From the NCBI GenBank assembly GCA_002420015.1, contig DIHF01000039.1:36807-68185 (forward strand): a stretch of 31,379 bases of DNA, written 5' to 3'. The stretch is from Micavibrio sp. UBA5703. Lineage in GTDB: Bacteria > Pseudomonadota > Alphaproteobacteria > Micavibrionales > Micavibrionaceae. Made by a program: the position numbers and the translations under genes. Below are positions 7,519-15,774 of this stretch, in pieces. Under the pieces are notes generated by a model. It did not search any database. It was not told the DNA's origin and saw nothing but the letters and a program-made list of their open reading frames with translations. The first letter of the stretch is position 1; the number at the start of each line of letters is the position of its first letter.

Positions 7519-8382
7519 TGGTGTTTCCTTTCTTTTCAGGGTTTGGCTGGTTAGAATTGGTGGGCGGGCGATCTTCTTCGTGAGATCGGACAAGGCGTCG
7601 CCCATCGTCCCGATCCGGTCTGCAAGTCCTGCGGCCATCGACTGCTCTCCGAAATACAGCGCCGCCTCCGTTTCCTTGATGGCGGCAAGTTCAAGCCCGC
7701 GCATGCGCGCGACCGTTTCCGTGAAGAGCGAATAAACGCGATCCACCTCCGTCTGCAGTTGCGCACGGGCAGGATCACTCAATGGTTCATGTGGCGAGAG
7801 ATCGTTCTTATGTTCGCCTGCATAGATCGCGGTGTATTTCAAACCCGCGTCGGCTTCCGCCACGCTCTGGTCTAGATGTACGGCGATAACACCGATGGAA
7901 CCGACGCCGCCCGTGCGCGAGAGATAGATACGATCCGCAGCAGCCGCGATGGCATAGGCAGCAGAAAATGCTTCGTCGTTGGCAATGGCCCAGATCGGTT
8001 TGACTTTGCGCGCGGAAAAAATCTTGTCAGCCAGATCGAAAACGCCACCAGCTTCACCGCCAGGGCTGTCGATATCGAGCAAAATAGCTTTGACGGCGTT
8101 GTCTTGCAGGGCAGCATCCAGCCGTTCTGCAATCAGGCCGTAGCTCATCAGACCGCTCTGCGCTTCCAGTCCGATTGTCCGGCGCACCAGAGTGCCGACC
8201 ACGGGAATGATAGCAATGCCGTTTTCAACTTCATAATCGCGGGTGACAGGCTTCGCACCAAACGGCAGGCTTTCACCACGCAGGCGAGGAACAAGCACCC
8301 CAAGGATGGTGTCCAGCTTGGCGCGGGCAATCAAAAGAGGCGCATCGAACACGCGCCCCGCAATGTGTGGCAGGAGGGTCAT
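7162..8382 (-). CDS. S49 family head maturation protease with C-terminal scaffold (gpC-like)
   Basis: This prohead protease cleaves head proteins during assembly. Residues 50-250 carry the SppA/ClpP-like fold: LLDIDSPGGEAGGVFDLAD, then NDEAFSAAYAIA with candidate nucleophile Ser140, then TGGVGSIGV, then a candidate general-base Lys192 in GEHKNDLSPHEPLS. The 52-residue spacing between Ser and Lys fits phage S49 peptidases. After about residue 288 comes an acidic, helical scaffold segment that also has its own internal start. The total of 406 residues resembles lambda gpC. It overlaps the portal stop by 4 bp and precedes the decoration gene. Confidence 0.92.
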   Translation of the reverse strand: MTLLPHIAGRVFDAPLLIARAKLDTILGVLVPRLRGESLPFGAKPVTRDYEVENGIAIIPVVGTLVRRTIGLEAQSGLMSYGLIAERLDAALQDNAVKAILLDIDSPGGEAGGVFDLADKIFSARKVKPIWAIANDEAFSAAYAIAAAADRIYLSRTGGVGSIGVIAVHLDQSVAEADAGLKYTAIYAGEHKNDLSPHEPLSDPARAQLQTEVDRVYSLFTETVARMRGLELAAIKETEAALYFGEQSMAAGLADRIGTMGDALSDLTKKIARPPILTSQTLKRKETPMTENTQPAEDMDPDMESIPDLTALKADLKKEATTEAMAYVAEVTELCQLAGVSDKAAAFITKAVPAAEVRKALLETRAAQADATAIAGQIPANTNPTTNAEPKIDTAAIYAARNKKGK

Positions 8383-9887
8383 GGATTTTCTTCTTCCGGT
8401 TTTTCAGGTTGCGGTTTCTCTTCGTCGTCCTGGGGCAATGGCTCCGGTGTCGGTGCAGGCTGTGCTTCAGGCTTTCCAAGACGAATACCCAGCGCCTCCG
8501 CGCGTTTTTGATCGGCGGCAATACGGCGATAGGTTTCATCCACGTCGTAGCCCTCGGCTTCGATGATATCGCTTGGCGCTTTCCAACCACATTCCTGCGC
8601 GATCTTCTCGGCCTGCCGATCTTTAAGCGGATCGACCCATTCCCATTTCGGTGTGATCCATTTAACCGCCGCATATTTTACGGGGTCGCTGGCAAAGCCT
8701 GGGAAGTTTAGCGCGCCGGATAATACGGCGGTTTCCAGCCAGCGTTTCCACACTGGACGGCAAAGCTGATAAATAAGCGTCGCATGTTGAAACTGATCCA
8801 TGCGGCGACGGAATTCTACCGTGCCTGCGCGGATGCTGGAATAATTGGCGGCCTTTAAATCGCCCGTGACATTCGTGTACGGCACACCAAGCGCGGCAGC
8901 GATTGCCAGAAGCGTGCGGTATTGGAACATTTCATAGGAGCCGCCCACATCGGCGGGGGAGGAAAATTTCACATCTTCACCAGGAAGCAGCACCTGCATC
9001 GTGCCAGGGGACAATCCGGCAATGGCGGCACCAGCCGCGTCAGGCGCACCTTCGCCCAGCAAATTGTCTTCCGGCGCGTTCTTGGTGATGAAGCCCGCGA
9101 ACAGCGCGGCGACCTTCTTGCGGTCAAGCTCGGCATCATCGTACTGGTCGAGCAGATAGAGCTTCACCAGCGCAGGCGAAATCCACGGCACGCCACGGAT
9201 TTGTCCAGGGCGTTGCGGACGGTAAATATGCAAGACCTCGCTGGCCGGAACCCGCACGATCTCGCCCTTACTACTTTGATCGGTCGCATCGCCTGGGTGC
9301 TTGCGATAAAAGTGATAAGCAACACGCCGACCGATCTTGTCGAATTCGATGCCGCAGCGAATCTGGTTTCCGTTGGTGCCGATTTCGTTTTTCTCGAATG
9401 GCAGATGTTCGGATTCCAGCAGTTGAAGCTGGAGTGGTACCGTTAAACCATCTTCCGGACGACGGGGGCGGAAACGCACAAAGCATTCACCCGCTTCAAA
9501 CATGGCGCGCGCAGCCATTGCCTGCAGGCCGTAGAAATCGGTCAGATCATCGGCATCAGCTTCGTCCGTCCATGCCAGCCATACGCGCTGCAATTCATCC
9601 TTCAGCACCGTATCGGTCAGTAGGCTTGACGGTACAATCCCAGCACCCACAGCGTTGGCAACAAAACTATCGGCAGCGTTGGAGGCATAAGGATTTGACC
9701 TCACGATTTGTCGCGCCCGCGCACGGAGAAGGTCCCCGCCTGACGCCAGCAGGGAATTGATATTTTCCTGCGTGGCTTTCCAGGCAATCAAACGGCGGTT
9801 TTGCATCGCGCCTTCAAATGCGGATGCAGACAGCCGTCCGGTCGCGGCGAATTTCATCGCCGCGCTGATGCGAGAGAGCAATTTCAC
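8379..9887 (-). CDS. Portal protein, lambda gpB family
   Basis: This 502-residue protein forms the dodecameric portal through which DNA is packaged. Family landmarks are in order: ARQIVRSNPYASNAADSFVANAVGAGI (residues 55-85), FEAGECFVRFRPR, LQLLESEHLP, EVLHIYRPQRPGQIRGVPWISPAL, then APDAAGAAIAGLSPGTMQVLLPGEDVKFSSP and YSSIRAGTVEFRRRMDQFQ. The start is GTG at 9887, right after the TAA of the gpW-like gene, with AAGGAT just upstream. The C-terminal tail is rich in P, E and K, as usual. Its stop overlaps the protease start. Very firm. Confidence 0.96.
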   Translation of the reverse strand: MKLLSRISAAMKFAATGRLSASAFEGAMQNRRLIAWKATQENINSLLASGGDLLRARARQIVRSNPYASNAADSFVANAVGAGIVPSSLLTDTVLKDELQRVWLAWTDEADADDLTDFYGLQAMAARAMFEAGECFVRFRPRRPEDGLTVPLQLQLLESEHLPFEKNEIGTNGNQIRCGIEFDKIGRRVAYHFYRKHPGDATDQSSKGEIVRVPASEVLHIYRPQRPGQIRGVPWISPALVKLYLLDQYDDAELDRKKVAALFAGFITKNAPEDNLLGEGAPDAAGAAIAGLSPGTMQVLLPGEDVKFSSPADVGGSYEMFQYRTLLAIAAALGVPYTNVTGDLKAANYSSIRAGTVEFRRRMDQFQHATLIYQLCRPVWKRWLETAVLSGALNFPGFASDPVKYAAVKWITPKWEWVDPLKDRQAEKIAQECGWKAPSDIIEAEGYDVDETYRRIAADQKRAEALGIRLGKPEAQPAPTPEPLPQDDEEKPQPEKPEEENP

Positions 9888-10094
9888 TTACAAATCCTTG
9901 TCGGCGTATATTTTGATTTGACGGGTCTGGGGTTTGCCGCTGTCACGCGCCAGCGAGGCTTCCACCTCGTTAAGAGCGGCCTTCAGCTCGGCCATCGAAC
10001 GGTATTCGACATTCTTGCCGTCATAAGACAGGCGTAGAACGCCGCTCACAATCGCCTGTCGCAAGGCATCGCGCTGTGCGATGGTGTAAGTCAT
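9888..10094 (-). CDS. gpW-like head-tail joining protein
   Basis: This 68-residue protein begins MTYTIAQRDALRQAIVSGVLRLSYDGKNVEYRSMAELKAAL and matches the gpW pattern: an N-terminal helix, a short hairpin with the G-----V-Y-----L motif and a second helix. gpW stabilises packaged DNA and connects the portal to the next joiner. It lies between large terminase and portal exactly as W does in lambda. The start overlaps the terminase stop as ATGA. Confidence 0.9.
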   Translation of the reverse strand: MTYTIAQRDALRQAIVSGVLRLSYDGKNVEYRSMAELKAALNEVEASLARDSGKPQTRQIKIYADKDL

Positions 10095-11986
10095 AGGTAA
10101 CTGCTCCTGATCACGCGCCGCGTGGCGGGTGTGGTTGGTGTCGGTTTCTGTGCGTCCGGCGCATCTACCGGAATTTGGATACTGCGTCCCAGGGCGCGCT
10201 CCAGCTTTTGCCAGGTGGCATCGTTGAAACGGTCGATCCCTAGCCCAGATGCAGCCGCGCGGGCATAAATCCGGCAGTCAAGTGCTTCGTTGCGTTCCCT
10301 CAGCTTGCGCCATTCACGGTGCGGAAAGCCGCGCTTGTCTTTGACCGTCACCAGCCGTTCGGCGGTGAGCTGCTTGAAATATTCCTCTCCGTATTTCGGG
10401 AAATGGCAAAAGCCAGCAGGATATTTTTCACCATCCGCCATCTGTTCATCGGTTGGCTTGTCCTTGCGTAACGCGCCGTAAAGTTCCGATTTGCAAAATG
10501 ACGATCCGACGGGCCAAACCAGCAAACCACGGCGTTTACGCTTGCCGTTGGCCGTAACATCGATATGGCTTGGCGTGCCGATGGCCGCACCAAGGCGCTC
10601 TATGCCTTTGACGGCGATGACACGATCCGATGGCTGCTTGCGCACCCAATCGTAAACTTCCTGCGTCGCATAGCCCGTGTCGATCGCAAGTCGCATGATC
10701 GACAATTCCGTGTTTCCGGCGTGCGTGAATGTTTCCGACATCACGCCGTCAAGCTGCCGCCAGACATCCGGCTTGACCGGATCGCCTTGCAACACGCGAT
10801 AATCCACCGACCAGCTTTCGCGGTCGCGGCCCCAGGCTACGATCTCCAGCTCGATACGATCTTTCTGCACGTCAACGCCAGCGGTGAGGAACAGGCCGCC
10901 ATCGGGAATTTCACCAATGCGGTAATCCTCGCGGCGGTCGTAAAGCCGCTGCCATTCCGGCGCTTCACCGGACTCCGTCCATGTCCGCGCCTCGATGGTA
11001 TTCACGTAAACTTTCATGGCCGCATCGTCCTTGGCGGCAATCTTGCGTTCTGCAATCTGCATCCATGACAGCCATGGGCTGTTGAGGCCGGAGAGATGAA
11101 ATCCAGCCGCTTTGCCAGCACCAGGCGCATCCGCGCGCCATTCGCCGTGTGCATTCATCCAGGCCTTACGGTGGGCGGGGATGGCCACGCCGCAATGCGC
11201 GCAGAAATAAGCAGCTTCCTCCGGTTTATCCTTCGGCCACTGCAGGCGCTTTTCTTCCAGCACCTGATATTCCTGACACTCCGGACACGGCACCCACCAG
11301 CGACGGCGGTCGGAGGCTTCATATTCCAGTTCAATCCGGCTCAAGCCCTGGATGGTTGGCGTGGACACCAGAAAGATTTTCCGGTTGGCAAATGTGATCG
11401 TGCGCTGACTGGCCAGAGAAACCGGATCGCCTTCGCCGTCCACATCGAAATCGTACGCGTCCACCTCGTCGAGAAAGAGATAGCGCACGGGCATGGAGCG
11501 CAGGCCGACGGCACTGTTCGCGCCCGTCATAACCAGAATGCCGCCCGTAAATTCCTTGCTCTGCACCGTATTGCCGCTATCGCGGGAACGGGCTTCTTTG
11601 ACGCGCTCCCGCAGGACGGGCGTGCTGTCGATCAGCGAGGCCACGCGCTGCTTCGACCAGCGTTTGGCCATTTCCACGGTCGGCTGCACCGCCAGCATCG
11701 GGCCTGGCGAATGATGGATGACATAGCCGATCCAGTTGTTGCCTGCCTCGGTGCCACCAATCTGCGCGCCCTTCATGAACACGACTTTCTCGGCGGGATT
11801 GCTGGGTGACAGGCAATCCATGATCTCGCGCAAGTAAGGCGTGCGGTCGGTGCGCCACGGCCCAGGCTCGCCGGAGGCGGTCTGGGACAGGTAACGATGC
11901 GCATCCGCCCATTCCGAAACCGACAGACGTGGGTCGGGTCGCAGCGCCAGCGCGGCGTGCGTCAAACATTCCTGCAAGGATTCCAT
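10091..11986 (-). CDS. Terminase large subunit, gpA family
   Basis: This is the DNA packaging motor and genome-cutting nuclease, 631 residues. The ATPase domain has a variant Walker A, MKGAQIGGTE (71-80), and Walker B with catalytic acid, YLFLDEVD (169-176), then the coupling motif STPT near 208. A CPEC...CAHC zinc-knuckle pattern (Cys234, 237, 262, 265) is typical of gpA-type enzymes. The C-terminal nuclease shows LTAGVDVQKDRIELEIVAW with Asp372, RLAIDTGYA, and the late acidic motif RNEALDCRIYARAA. The small subunit gene lies 2 bp upstream and the gpW-like gene overlaps the stop. Very firm. Confidence 0.96.
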   Translation of the reverse strand: MESLQECLTHAALALRPDPRLSVSEWADAHRYLSQTASGEPGPWRTDRTPYLREIMDCLSPSNPAEKVVFMKGAQIGGTEAGNNWIGYVIHHSPGPMLAVQPTVEMAKRWSKQRVASLIDSTPVLRERVKEARSRDSGNTVQSKEFTGGILVMTGANSAVGLRSMPVRYLFLDEVDAYDFDVDGEGDPVSLASQRTITFANRKIFLVSTPTIQGLSRIELEYEASDRRRWWVPCPECQEYQVLEEKRLQWPKDKPEEAAYFCAHCGVAIPAHRKAWMNAHGEWRADAPGAGKAAGFHLSGLNSPWLSWMQIAERKIAAKDDAAMKVYVNTIEARTWTESGEAPEWQRLYDRREDYRIGEIPDGGLFLTAGVDVQKDRIELEIVAWGRDRESWSVDYRVLQGDPVKPDVWRQLDGVMSETFTHAGNTELSIMRLAIDTGYATQEVYDWVRKQPSDRVIAVKGIERLGAAIGTPSHIDVTANGKRKRRGLLVWPVGSSFCKSELYGALRKDKPTDEQMADGEKYPAGFCHFPKYGEEYFKQLTAERLVTVKDKRGFPHREWRKLRERNEALDCRIYARAAASGLGIDRFNDATWQKLERALGRSIQIPVDAPDAQKPTPTTPATRRVIRSSYL

Positions 11987-11988
11987 GA

Positions 11989-12528
11989 TCAGCCGATCTG
12001 TAAATTCGCTATGGCATCGGCGGCGTCATTCAGGATGATGCGTAATTCCTCTTCAAGAAGGTCGCGGACGATCTTAGGGTCGCTCTCCGTCGCCAGCAGC
12101 GGCGCAAGACGATCCGGCAAATTCAATGCACGGTCGCGCACCACGCGCAATGTGTTGAACCAGGCCACCTTGACACTGTCGGTTTTCACAAGCGCGCCGG
12201 ATTTTTCTTCATAAGCCAGCTTGGCCAGCCGTGCGTTGTAGGCTTCCTTGATCGCGCGGCTTTGCGCAAAGCTGGGGCCGGAGTTGATGATGGGTGGGCC
12301 AACGGGCGCGTCGGCGTCACCGTCGTGGCGCGGCGGGTCGTTCGGCTTCGTTGCCTTGCGCTTTTGCGCCTGATTGGTATTGCGCTCCCATGCGGCGTCG
12401 GCCTTCGCGGGATCGATGGTGCCGTCCGGCTCCTTTTCGATGCGTCCCGCCTTGATGGCCTTTAATACAGCGACGTGACTCACGCCGCGATGCCGCGCGT
12501 ATGCGGTAATCGATAAACCTTTGCTCAA
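11989..12528 (-). CDS. Terminase small subunit (Nu1-like)
   Basis: This 179-residue protein has an N-terminal helix-turn-helix (ITAYARHRGVSHVAVLKAIKAGRI) of the MerR/Nu1 winged type, a basic linker (about 50-80), then a helical region with SRAIKEAYNARLAKLAYEEKSGALV, the pattern found after the DNA-binding domain of Nu1-like subunits. It should recognise the packaging site and load the large subunit, whose gene starts 2 bp after its stop. The start is TTG at 12528. An in-frame stop lies just upstream, and any later start would destroy the helix-turn-helix. The ribosome site before the TTG is weak. This is the first gene of the late operon. Confidence 0.85.
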   Translation of the reverse strand: MSKGLSITAYARHRGVSHVAVLKAIKAGRIEKEPDGTIDPAKADAAWERNTNQAQKRKATKPNDPPRHDGDADAPVGPPIINSGPSFAQSRAIKEAYNARLAKLAYEEKSGALVKTDSVKVAWFNTLRVVRDRALNLPDRLAPLLATESDPKIVRDLLEEELRIILNDAADAIANLQIG

Positions 12529-12604
12529 AGTGCATCATTCCATGATCCGTTAAGGCCGAAGAAAGCCATCAGATTGCTCGATAATTGACTGGATAAGTGG
12601 CCGA

Positions 12605-12620
12605 AATGAAGCGTTCATGG
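12605..12620 (+). promoter_or_regulatory. Copy 1 of a duplicated 16-bp element with palindrome
   Basis: AATGAAGCGTTCATGG occurs here and again, unchanged, at 13427-13442, each time upstream of a plus-strand operon. Its core ATGAA-GCG-TTCAT is a palindrome, which suggests a shared operator. Both copies lie 20-45 bp before a start codon and just after a GATAA-containing stretch that could be part of a promoter. Confidence 0.6.
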
Positions 12621-12639
12621 GGAAGAAAGGAGAACGCTT

Positions 12640-12999
12640 ATGCCTACCAAATCCAAAGCCAAAAAGGCCAAGCCCGCGAAAGCGGCCAAGGCCAAAACCG
12701 CTCCCAAAAAGAGCAATCCAAAAAAACTGTCCACGCCGATGAAGAAGGCGCTGGATGCCGTCGCCAAAATGCCTGTCCGCAAGGACACCAAGCTGGAAGC
12801 GGTCATTCAACTGCTTTCACGTCCCGAAGGTGCCACCATTGAAGATATGGTGGCCGTGACGGGCTGGCAAAAACATACGATCCGCAGCGCGCTGTCCCAC
12901 GGGCTTGCCAAGAAGCGCGGCTACGAGATCGTGTCTGACAAACCCAAGGACGGCTTGCGCATTTACAAAATCGCATCCGCCCCGAAAGACAAGGAGTAA
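12640..12999 (+). CDS. DUF3489-like protein with basic tail
   Basis: This 119-residue protein has two parts. Residues 1-32 are a Lys/Ala/Pro-rich basic tail resembling histone H1-like tails. Residues 45-115 carry the DUF3489 pattern: TKLEAVIQLLSRPEGATIEDMVAVTGWQKHTIRSALSHGLAKKRGYEIVS, ending in LRIYKI. This is a winged-helix fold, so DNA binding is likely. The family is common in alphaproteobacterial phages and plasmids but its role is not established. The ribosome site is AAAGGAG before the ATG. It is the first gene of a two-gene plus-strand operon set against the surrounding minus-strand phage genes. Confidence 0.88.
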   Translation: MPTKSKAKKAKPAKAAKAKTAPKKSNPKKLSTPMKKALDAVAKMPVRKDTKLEAVIQLLSRPEGATIEDMVAVTGWQKHTIRSALSHGLAKKRGYEIVSDKPKDGLRIYKIASAPKDKE

Positions 13000-13004
13000 A
13001 CCCC

Positions 13005-13334
13005 ATGCAAAAGAACAGCGGGTACCACGTCCATCATCTGGAGAGCCTTAGAGGGCAACTCCTGATACGCCGCAATCAACTCAACGTCGATGACATCAAA
13101 AAGGCCGTCAAGCTTTGGCATCAAGATTCAAAATCAACCATCCGCACCGTCATCGGTGTCGGTGAGGGCGGACTGATCGGATCGGAGCGCGATGGCTGGC
13201 ATCCTGATTTGCCGGATGCTTTTTCCAGCGGCCTTGTGATGATCCCATGGGTGCAGATTTTAGAGCTGCTAAAGCGGGTGCCAGAAGGCGCAACGGGCAT
13301 ATTCCTCAGCAATCCATCCTCCACAAAGCAATAA
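13005..13334 (+). CDS. Hypothetical protein, 109 aa
   Basis: I do not recognise this protein. It lies 5 bp after the DUF3489-like gene and is probably co-transcribed with it, ending at a terminator 11 bp after its stop. The sequence is soluble and mixed helix/strand, with YHVHHLESLRGQLLIRRNQLNVDDIKKAVKLW at the start, a glycine-rich GVGEGGLIG in the middle, and MIPWVQILELLKRVPEG near the end. There is no signal peptide or membrane segment. The second gene of a phage cargo operon is the most that can be said. Confidence 0.75.
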   Translation: MQKNSGYHVHHLESLRGQLLIRRNQLNVDDIKKAVKLWHQDSKSTIRTVIGVGEGGLIGSERDGWHPDLPDAFSSGLVMIPWVQILELLKRVPEGATGIFLSNPSSTKQ

Positions 13335-13344
13335 AATGATCGTG

Positions 13345-13385
13345 ACGCGCCGGTTGATTATCAAACAATCAATCGGCGCGTTTCT
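13345..13385 (+). terminator. Intrinsic terminator after 109-aa gene
   Basis: A 15-bp stem (13345-13359 with 13367-13381, one G-T mismatch that pairs in RNA) has a 7-nt loop and is followed by TTTCTTC. It ends the first plus-strand operon and lies upstream of the second copy of the 16-bp element, so the two plus-strand operons are separate units. Confidence 0.85.
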
Positions 13386-13426
13386 TCGCAATCATTCCGA
13401 TCCGATTAGAGTTGATAATCCCGACG

Positions 13427-13442
13427 AATGAAGCGTTCATGG
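13427..13442 (+). promoter_or_regulatory. Copy 2 of the duplicated 16-bp element
   Basis: This is identical to 12605-12620 and lies 26 bp before the start at 13469. It keeps the palindrome ATGAA-GCG-TTCAT. The flanks are only loosely similar (GTTGATAATCCCGACG before the element here), so the conserved block stands out. Confidence 0.6.
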
Positions 13443-13468
13443 ACATGTAAGCATTGAAGGAGATTGCC

Positions 13469-13987
13469 ATGAAAAACTTCCAGCCATTACCGACCGCAAA
13501 CCAAGAATGGGGCTTCTGGGGTACCAGCGTCCGCAACGGCTACGATGCCGAATTGACGTGGGACACCGCCAGCCGCTTCCTCGCAAAAGAATTTGACCTG
13601 ACCGCCGAGCAAGCCCGCGACGTTCTGGACGCGCGCTTTGGCAGACACCTTGCCGACGATTTGAGTTTCATCAATAATGGCGCGGGCAACGCCAATGGGC
13701 CGATCAGCGCCACCGCGATTGCCAAACACCTGACGGCGCGCGTGGCTGACCAAGGTTGGCGCGACAGCTTTGAAAACGCCATCCGCGAAACCACGGGAAA
13801 AATCTTCCCGCGCAAAGCTCCCATGACCAAGGAGGCGATTTTTACGCAGATCGCGCAACAGCACCTTGGCATCGAAACGCTGGTCACCCGCAAATCCGAC
13901 GGCCTCGACTTCCACGACGTCGCGGTCTGGAGCGTCAAGGATGCGCTTGAAGCCGCCTTTGAGGCTGGCCGCAAGGCTCGGAAATAA
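13469..13987 (+). CDS. DUF6900-like small phage protein, 172 aa
   Basis: The start at 13469 is chosen because AAGGAG lies 8 nt upstream; a TTG at 13454 in the same frame would place that ribosome site inside the gene. The C-terminal third reads MTKEAIFTQIAQQHLGIETLVTRKSDGLDFHDVAVWSVKDALEAAFEAGR, which I recognise as the DUF6900-type pattern found in phage and plasmid accessory proteins. The N-terminal part (WDTASRFLAKEFDLTAEQARDVLDARFGRHLADDLSF) is helical and unassigned. No catalytic motif is visible. It is the first gene of the second plus-strand operon. The role is unknown. Confidence 0.8.
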   Translation: MKNFQPLPTANQEWGFWGTSVRNGYDAELTWDTASRFLAKEFDLTAEQARDVLDARFGRHLADDLSFINNGAGNANGPISATAIAKHLTARVADQGWRDSFENAIRETTGKIFPRKAPMTKEAIFTQIAQQHLGIETLVTRKSDGLDFHDVAVWSVKDALEAAFEAGRKARK

Positions 13988-14000
13988 GGAGGAACCGATC

Positions 14001-14516
14001 ATGACCGACACCATCCACGTCATTTACGCCCGCAAACCCTGCGACTGGCACGAGATTGAAAGCGGATCGCGCCGCGATTGCGGCACGGCCTATCCAACCG
14101 AAATCATCGAAACCAAAGAAATGACCGCCGCCGAGTACGACGCCTTCATCGCCAAGCCGCTTGCCCGCCGCGAATGGCTGGCGGGCAAAGGCGGCTGGAA
14201 GAACAACAACGTGCGTTACGCCATTGCAGTCACCGCGCCGGAGCGCGAAACCATTTACGTCGATCCGTCAGGCTCAGACTATGGCCGTTACGTTGGGCGG
14301 CGGGTTGACGGCGCTGGCGTCGTCAAATTCCCCGACATCCGTGTCCGGCTGACGGGCAAGGATGGCAACGCCTTCAACATTATCGGTCTGTGCAGGCGCG
14401 CGGCGCAGAAGGGCGGGCTTTCCGACACGGAGATCAAAGCCTTCCTCGACGAAGCCACGGCGGGCGATTACAATCATTTGCTGGCAACGTGCCAACGCTG
14501 GTTTGACTGCTATTAA
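14001..14516 (+). CDS. Hypothetical protein, 171 aa
   Basis: The ATG at 14001 is preceded by AAGGAGG at 13986-13992. The frame is open further upstream, but that part overlaps the previous gene and has no ribosome site. I do not recognise the family. The protein has a short N-terminal CDWHEIESGSRRDCGTAYPTEI segment with two cysteines, then REWLAGKGGWKNNNVRYAIAVTAP, then strand-rich IYVDPSGSDYGRYVGRR and a helical C-terminus. It is soluble with no membrane segment. It is 13 bp after the DUF6900-like gene and probably co-transcribed with it. Its TAA overlaps the TAA of the convergent methyltransferase through a shared TTAA. Confidence 0.78.
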   Translation: MTDTIHVIYARKPCDWHEIESGSRRDCGTAYPTEIIETKEMTAAEYDAFIAKPLARREWLAGKGGWKNNNVRYAIAVTAPERETIYVDPSGSDYGRYVGRRVDGAGVVKFPDIRVRLTGKDGNAFNIIGLCRRAAQKGGLSDTEIKAFLDEATAGDYNHLLATCQRWFDCY

Positions 14517-15739
14517 GCAGCGACCAGCTCGGCCTTCTTGCCCGTAAATTCTTCCCAGCGTTTGACGATCACGTCGACATATTTGGGGTCAAGCTCGATC
14601 ATCCGGCATTGGCGGTTCAATTTTTCGCAAGCGATCAGGGTGGTGCCGGAACCACCGAAGCAATCCAGTACGATGTCACGGCTCTTGCTGCTGTTGTTGA
14701 CGGCGCGTTCCACCAATTCGACAGGCTTCATGGTGGGGTGTAGTTCATTGCGCACGGGCTTGTTCACAAACCACACGTCGCCCTGGTCGCGCGCGCCGCA
14801 CCAGTAATGATCGTTGCCCTGTTTCCAGCCGTAAAGGATCGGTTCGTATTGGCGCTGATAATCCGCGCGGCCAAGGGTGAAGGTATTTTTTGCCCAGATG
14901 ACAAAGGTCGACCATTTGCCGCCCGCCTCAATGAAGGCTTTTTGCAGCGTATGTAATTCGCTGGACGACATGCAGACGTAAAGCGCGCCTTTGCAGACGG
15001 TCAGCATATTGACGCAAGCGTCGTAAAGGAACCGCTCGAAGCCGTCGCCGAGATTGTCATTCATGATGGTGCGGTTCGTGCCGCGCAGCTTGTCTTTGGC
15101 GGTGTTGCCGTAATCCACGTTGTAAGGCGGATCCGTGAACACCATGTCGGCCAGCGCGCCATCCAGCACCCGCTCGACGTTGGCCAGCACCGTGCTGTCG
15201 CCGCAGAGCAAAAGGTGGTTGCCCAGCCGCCAGAGGTCGCCAGGCTTGCTGATGGGCGTTTCCGGCGCTTCCGGCACGGCATCCTCGTCGGTCTGGCCTT
15301 CCGCCGTGTTCGGCTCGGCCAACAGGGCTGCCAACTCGTCGTCGGAAAAACCGATGACGGGCATATCGAAATTCTCCGCAGCCAGAGCGGCCATTTCGGA
15401 GCGCAGCAAATCCTCGTCCCATCCAGCGTTGAGCGCCAGCTTGTTGTCGGCGATAACGTAGGCGCGCTTTTGCGCCTCGGTCAGATGATCCAGCACGACG
15501 ACGGGGACTTGCGCAAGGCCGAGTTGTTTTGCCGCCTGGAGGCGACCGTGGCCCGCAATAATGCCCGCCGCCGTATCGACGAGGATCGGATTAAGAAAAC
15601 CAAATTCGGCAATACTGGCTGCGATCTGGTTGACCTGTTCCGTCGAATGGGTACGCGGGTTCTTGTCGTAGGGGACGAGTTTATCCGTTGGCCAGATCTC
15701 TATGCGATCTGCCATGCGCTTTGAATTTTCAATTGTCAT
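14513..15739 (-). CDS. ParB-domain DNA adenine/cytosine-N4 methyltransferase
   Basis: This 408-residue fusion has two domains. Residues 12-100 are a ParB/sulfiredoxin-like domain (LVPYDKNPRTHS, FGFLNPILVD, IIAGHGRLQAAKQLG). Residues 165-405 are an amino-methyltransferase with DPPYNVDY (203-210) before the AdoMet motif DCFGGSGTT (359-367), the beta-class order. HPTMKPVEL and ELDPKYVDVIVKRWE complete the pattern. It would methylate adenine-N6 or cytosine-N4, probably protecting phage DNA or marking it for packaging or replication. No cognate restriction enzyme is nearby, so it looks like an orphan. ATG 15739 is taken as the start (AGG upstream); 15715 is a possible alternative. Confidence 0.93.
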   Translation of the reverse strand: MTIENSKRMADRIEIWPTDKLVPYDKNPRTHSTEQVNQIAASIAEFGFLNPILVDTAAGIIAGHGRLQAAKQLGLAQVPVVVLDHLTEAQKRAYVIADNKLALNAGWDEDLLRSEMAALAAENFDMPVIGFSDDELAALLAEPNTAEGQTDEDAVPEAPETPISKPGDLWRLGNHLLLCGDSTVLANVERVLDGALADMVFTDPPYNVDYGNTAKDKLRGTNRTIMNDNLGDGFERFLYDACVNMLTVCKGALYVCMSSSELHTLQKAFIEAGGKWSTFVIWAKNTFTLGRADYQRQYEPILYGWKQGNDHYWCGARDQGDVWFVNKPVRNELHPTMKPVELVERAVNNSSKSRDIVLDCFGGSGTTLIACEKLNRQCRMIELDPKYVDVIVKRWEEFTGKKAELVAA

Positions 15740-15774
15740 GTAACCTGTCTTGTAACTTGTAACCGCGCTGTAAC
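15739..15774 (-). repeat. Four TGTAAC direct repeats at the methyltransferase start
   Basis: TGTAAC begins at 15739, 15751, 15758 and 15769 on the plus strand (GTTACA on the coding strand), ending at the methyltransferase ATG. The spacing (12, 7, 11 bp) is close to a helical turn for two of the intervals, which fits a repressor-binding array, possibly for self-control of the methyltransferase. Confidence 0.5.
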
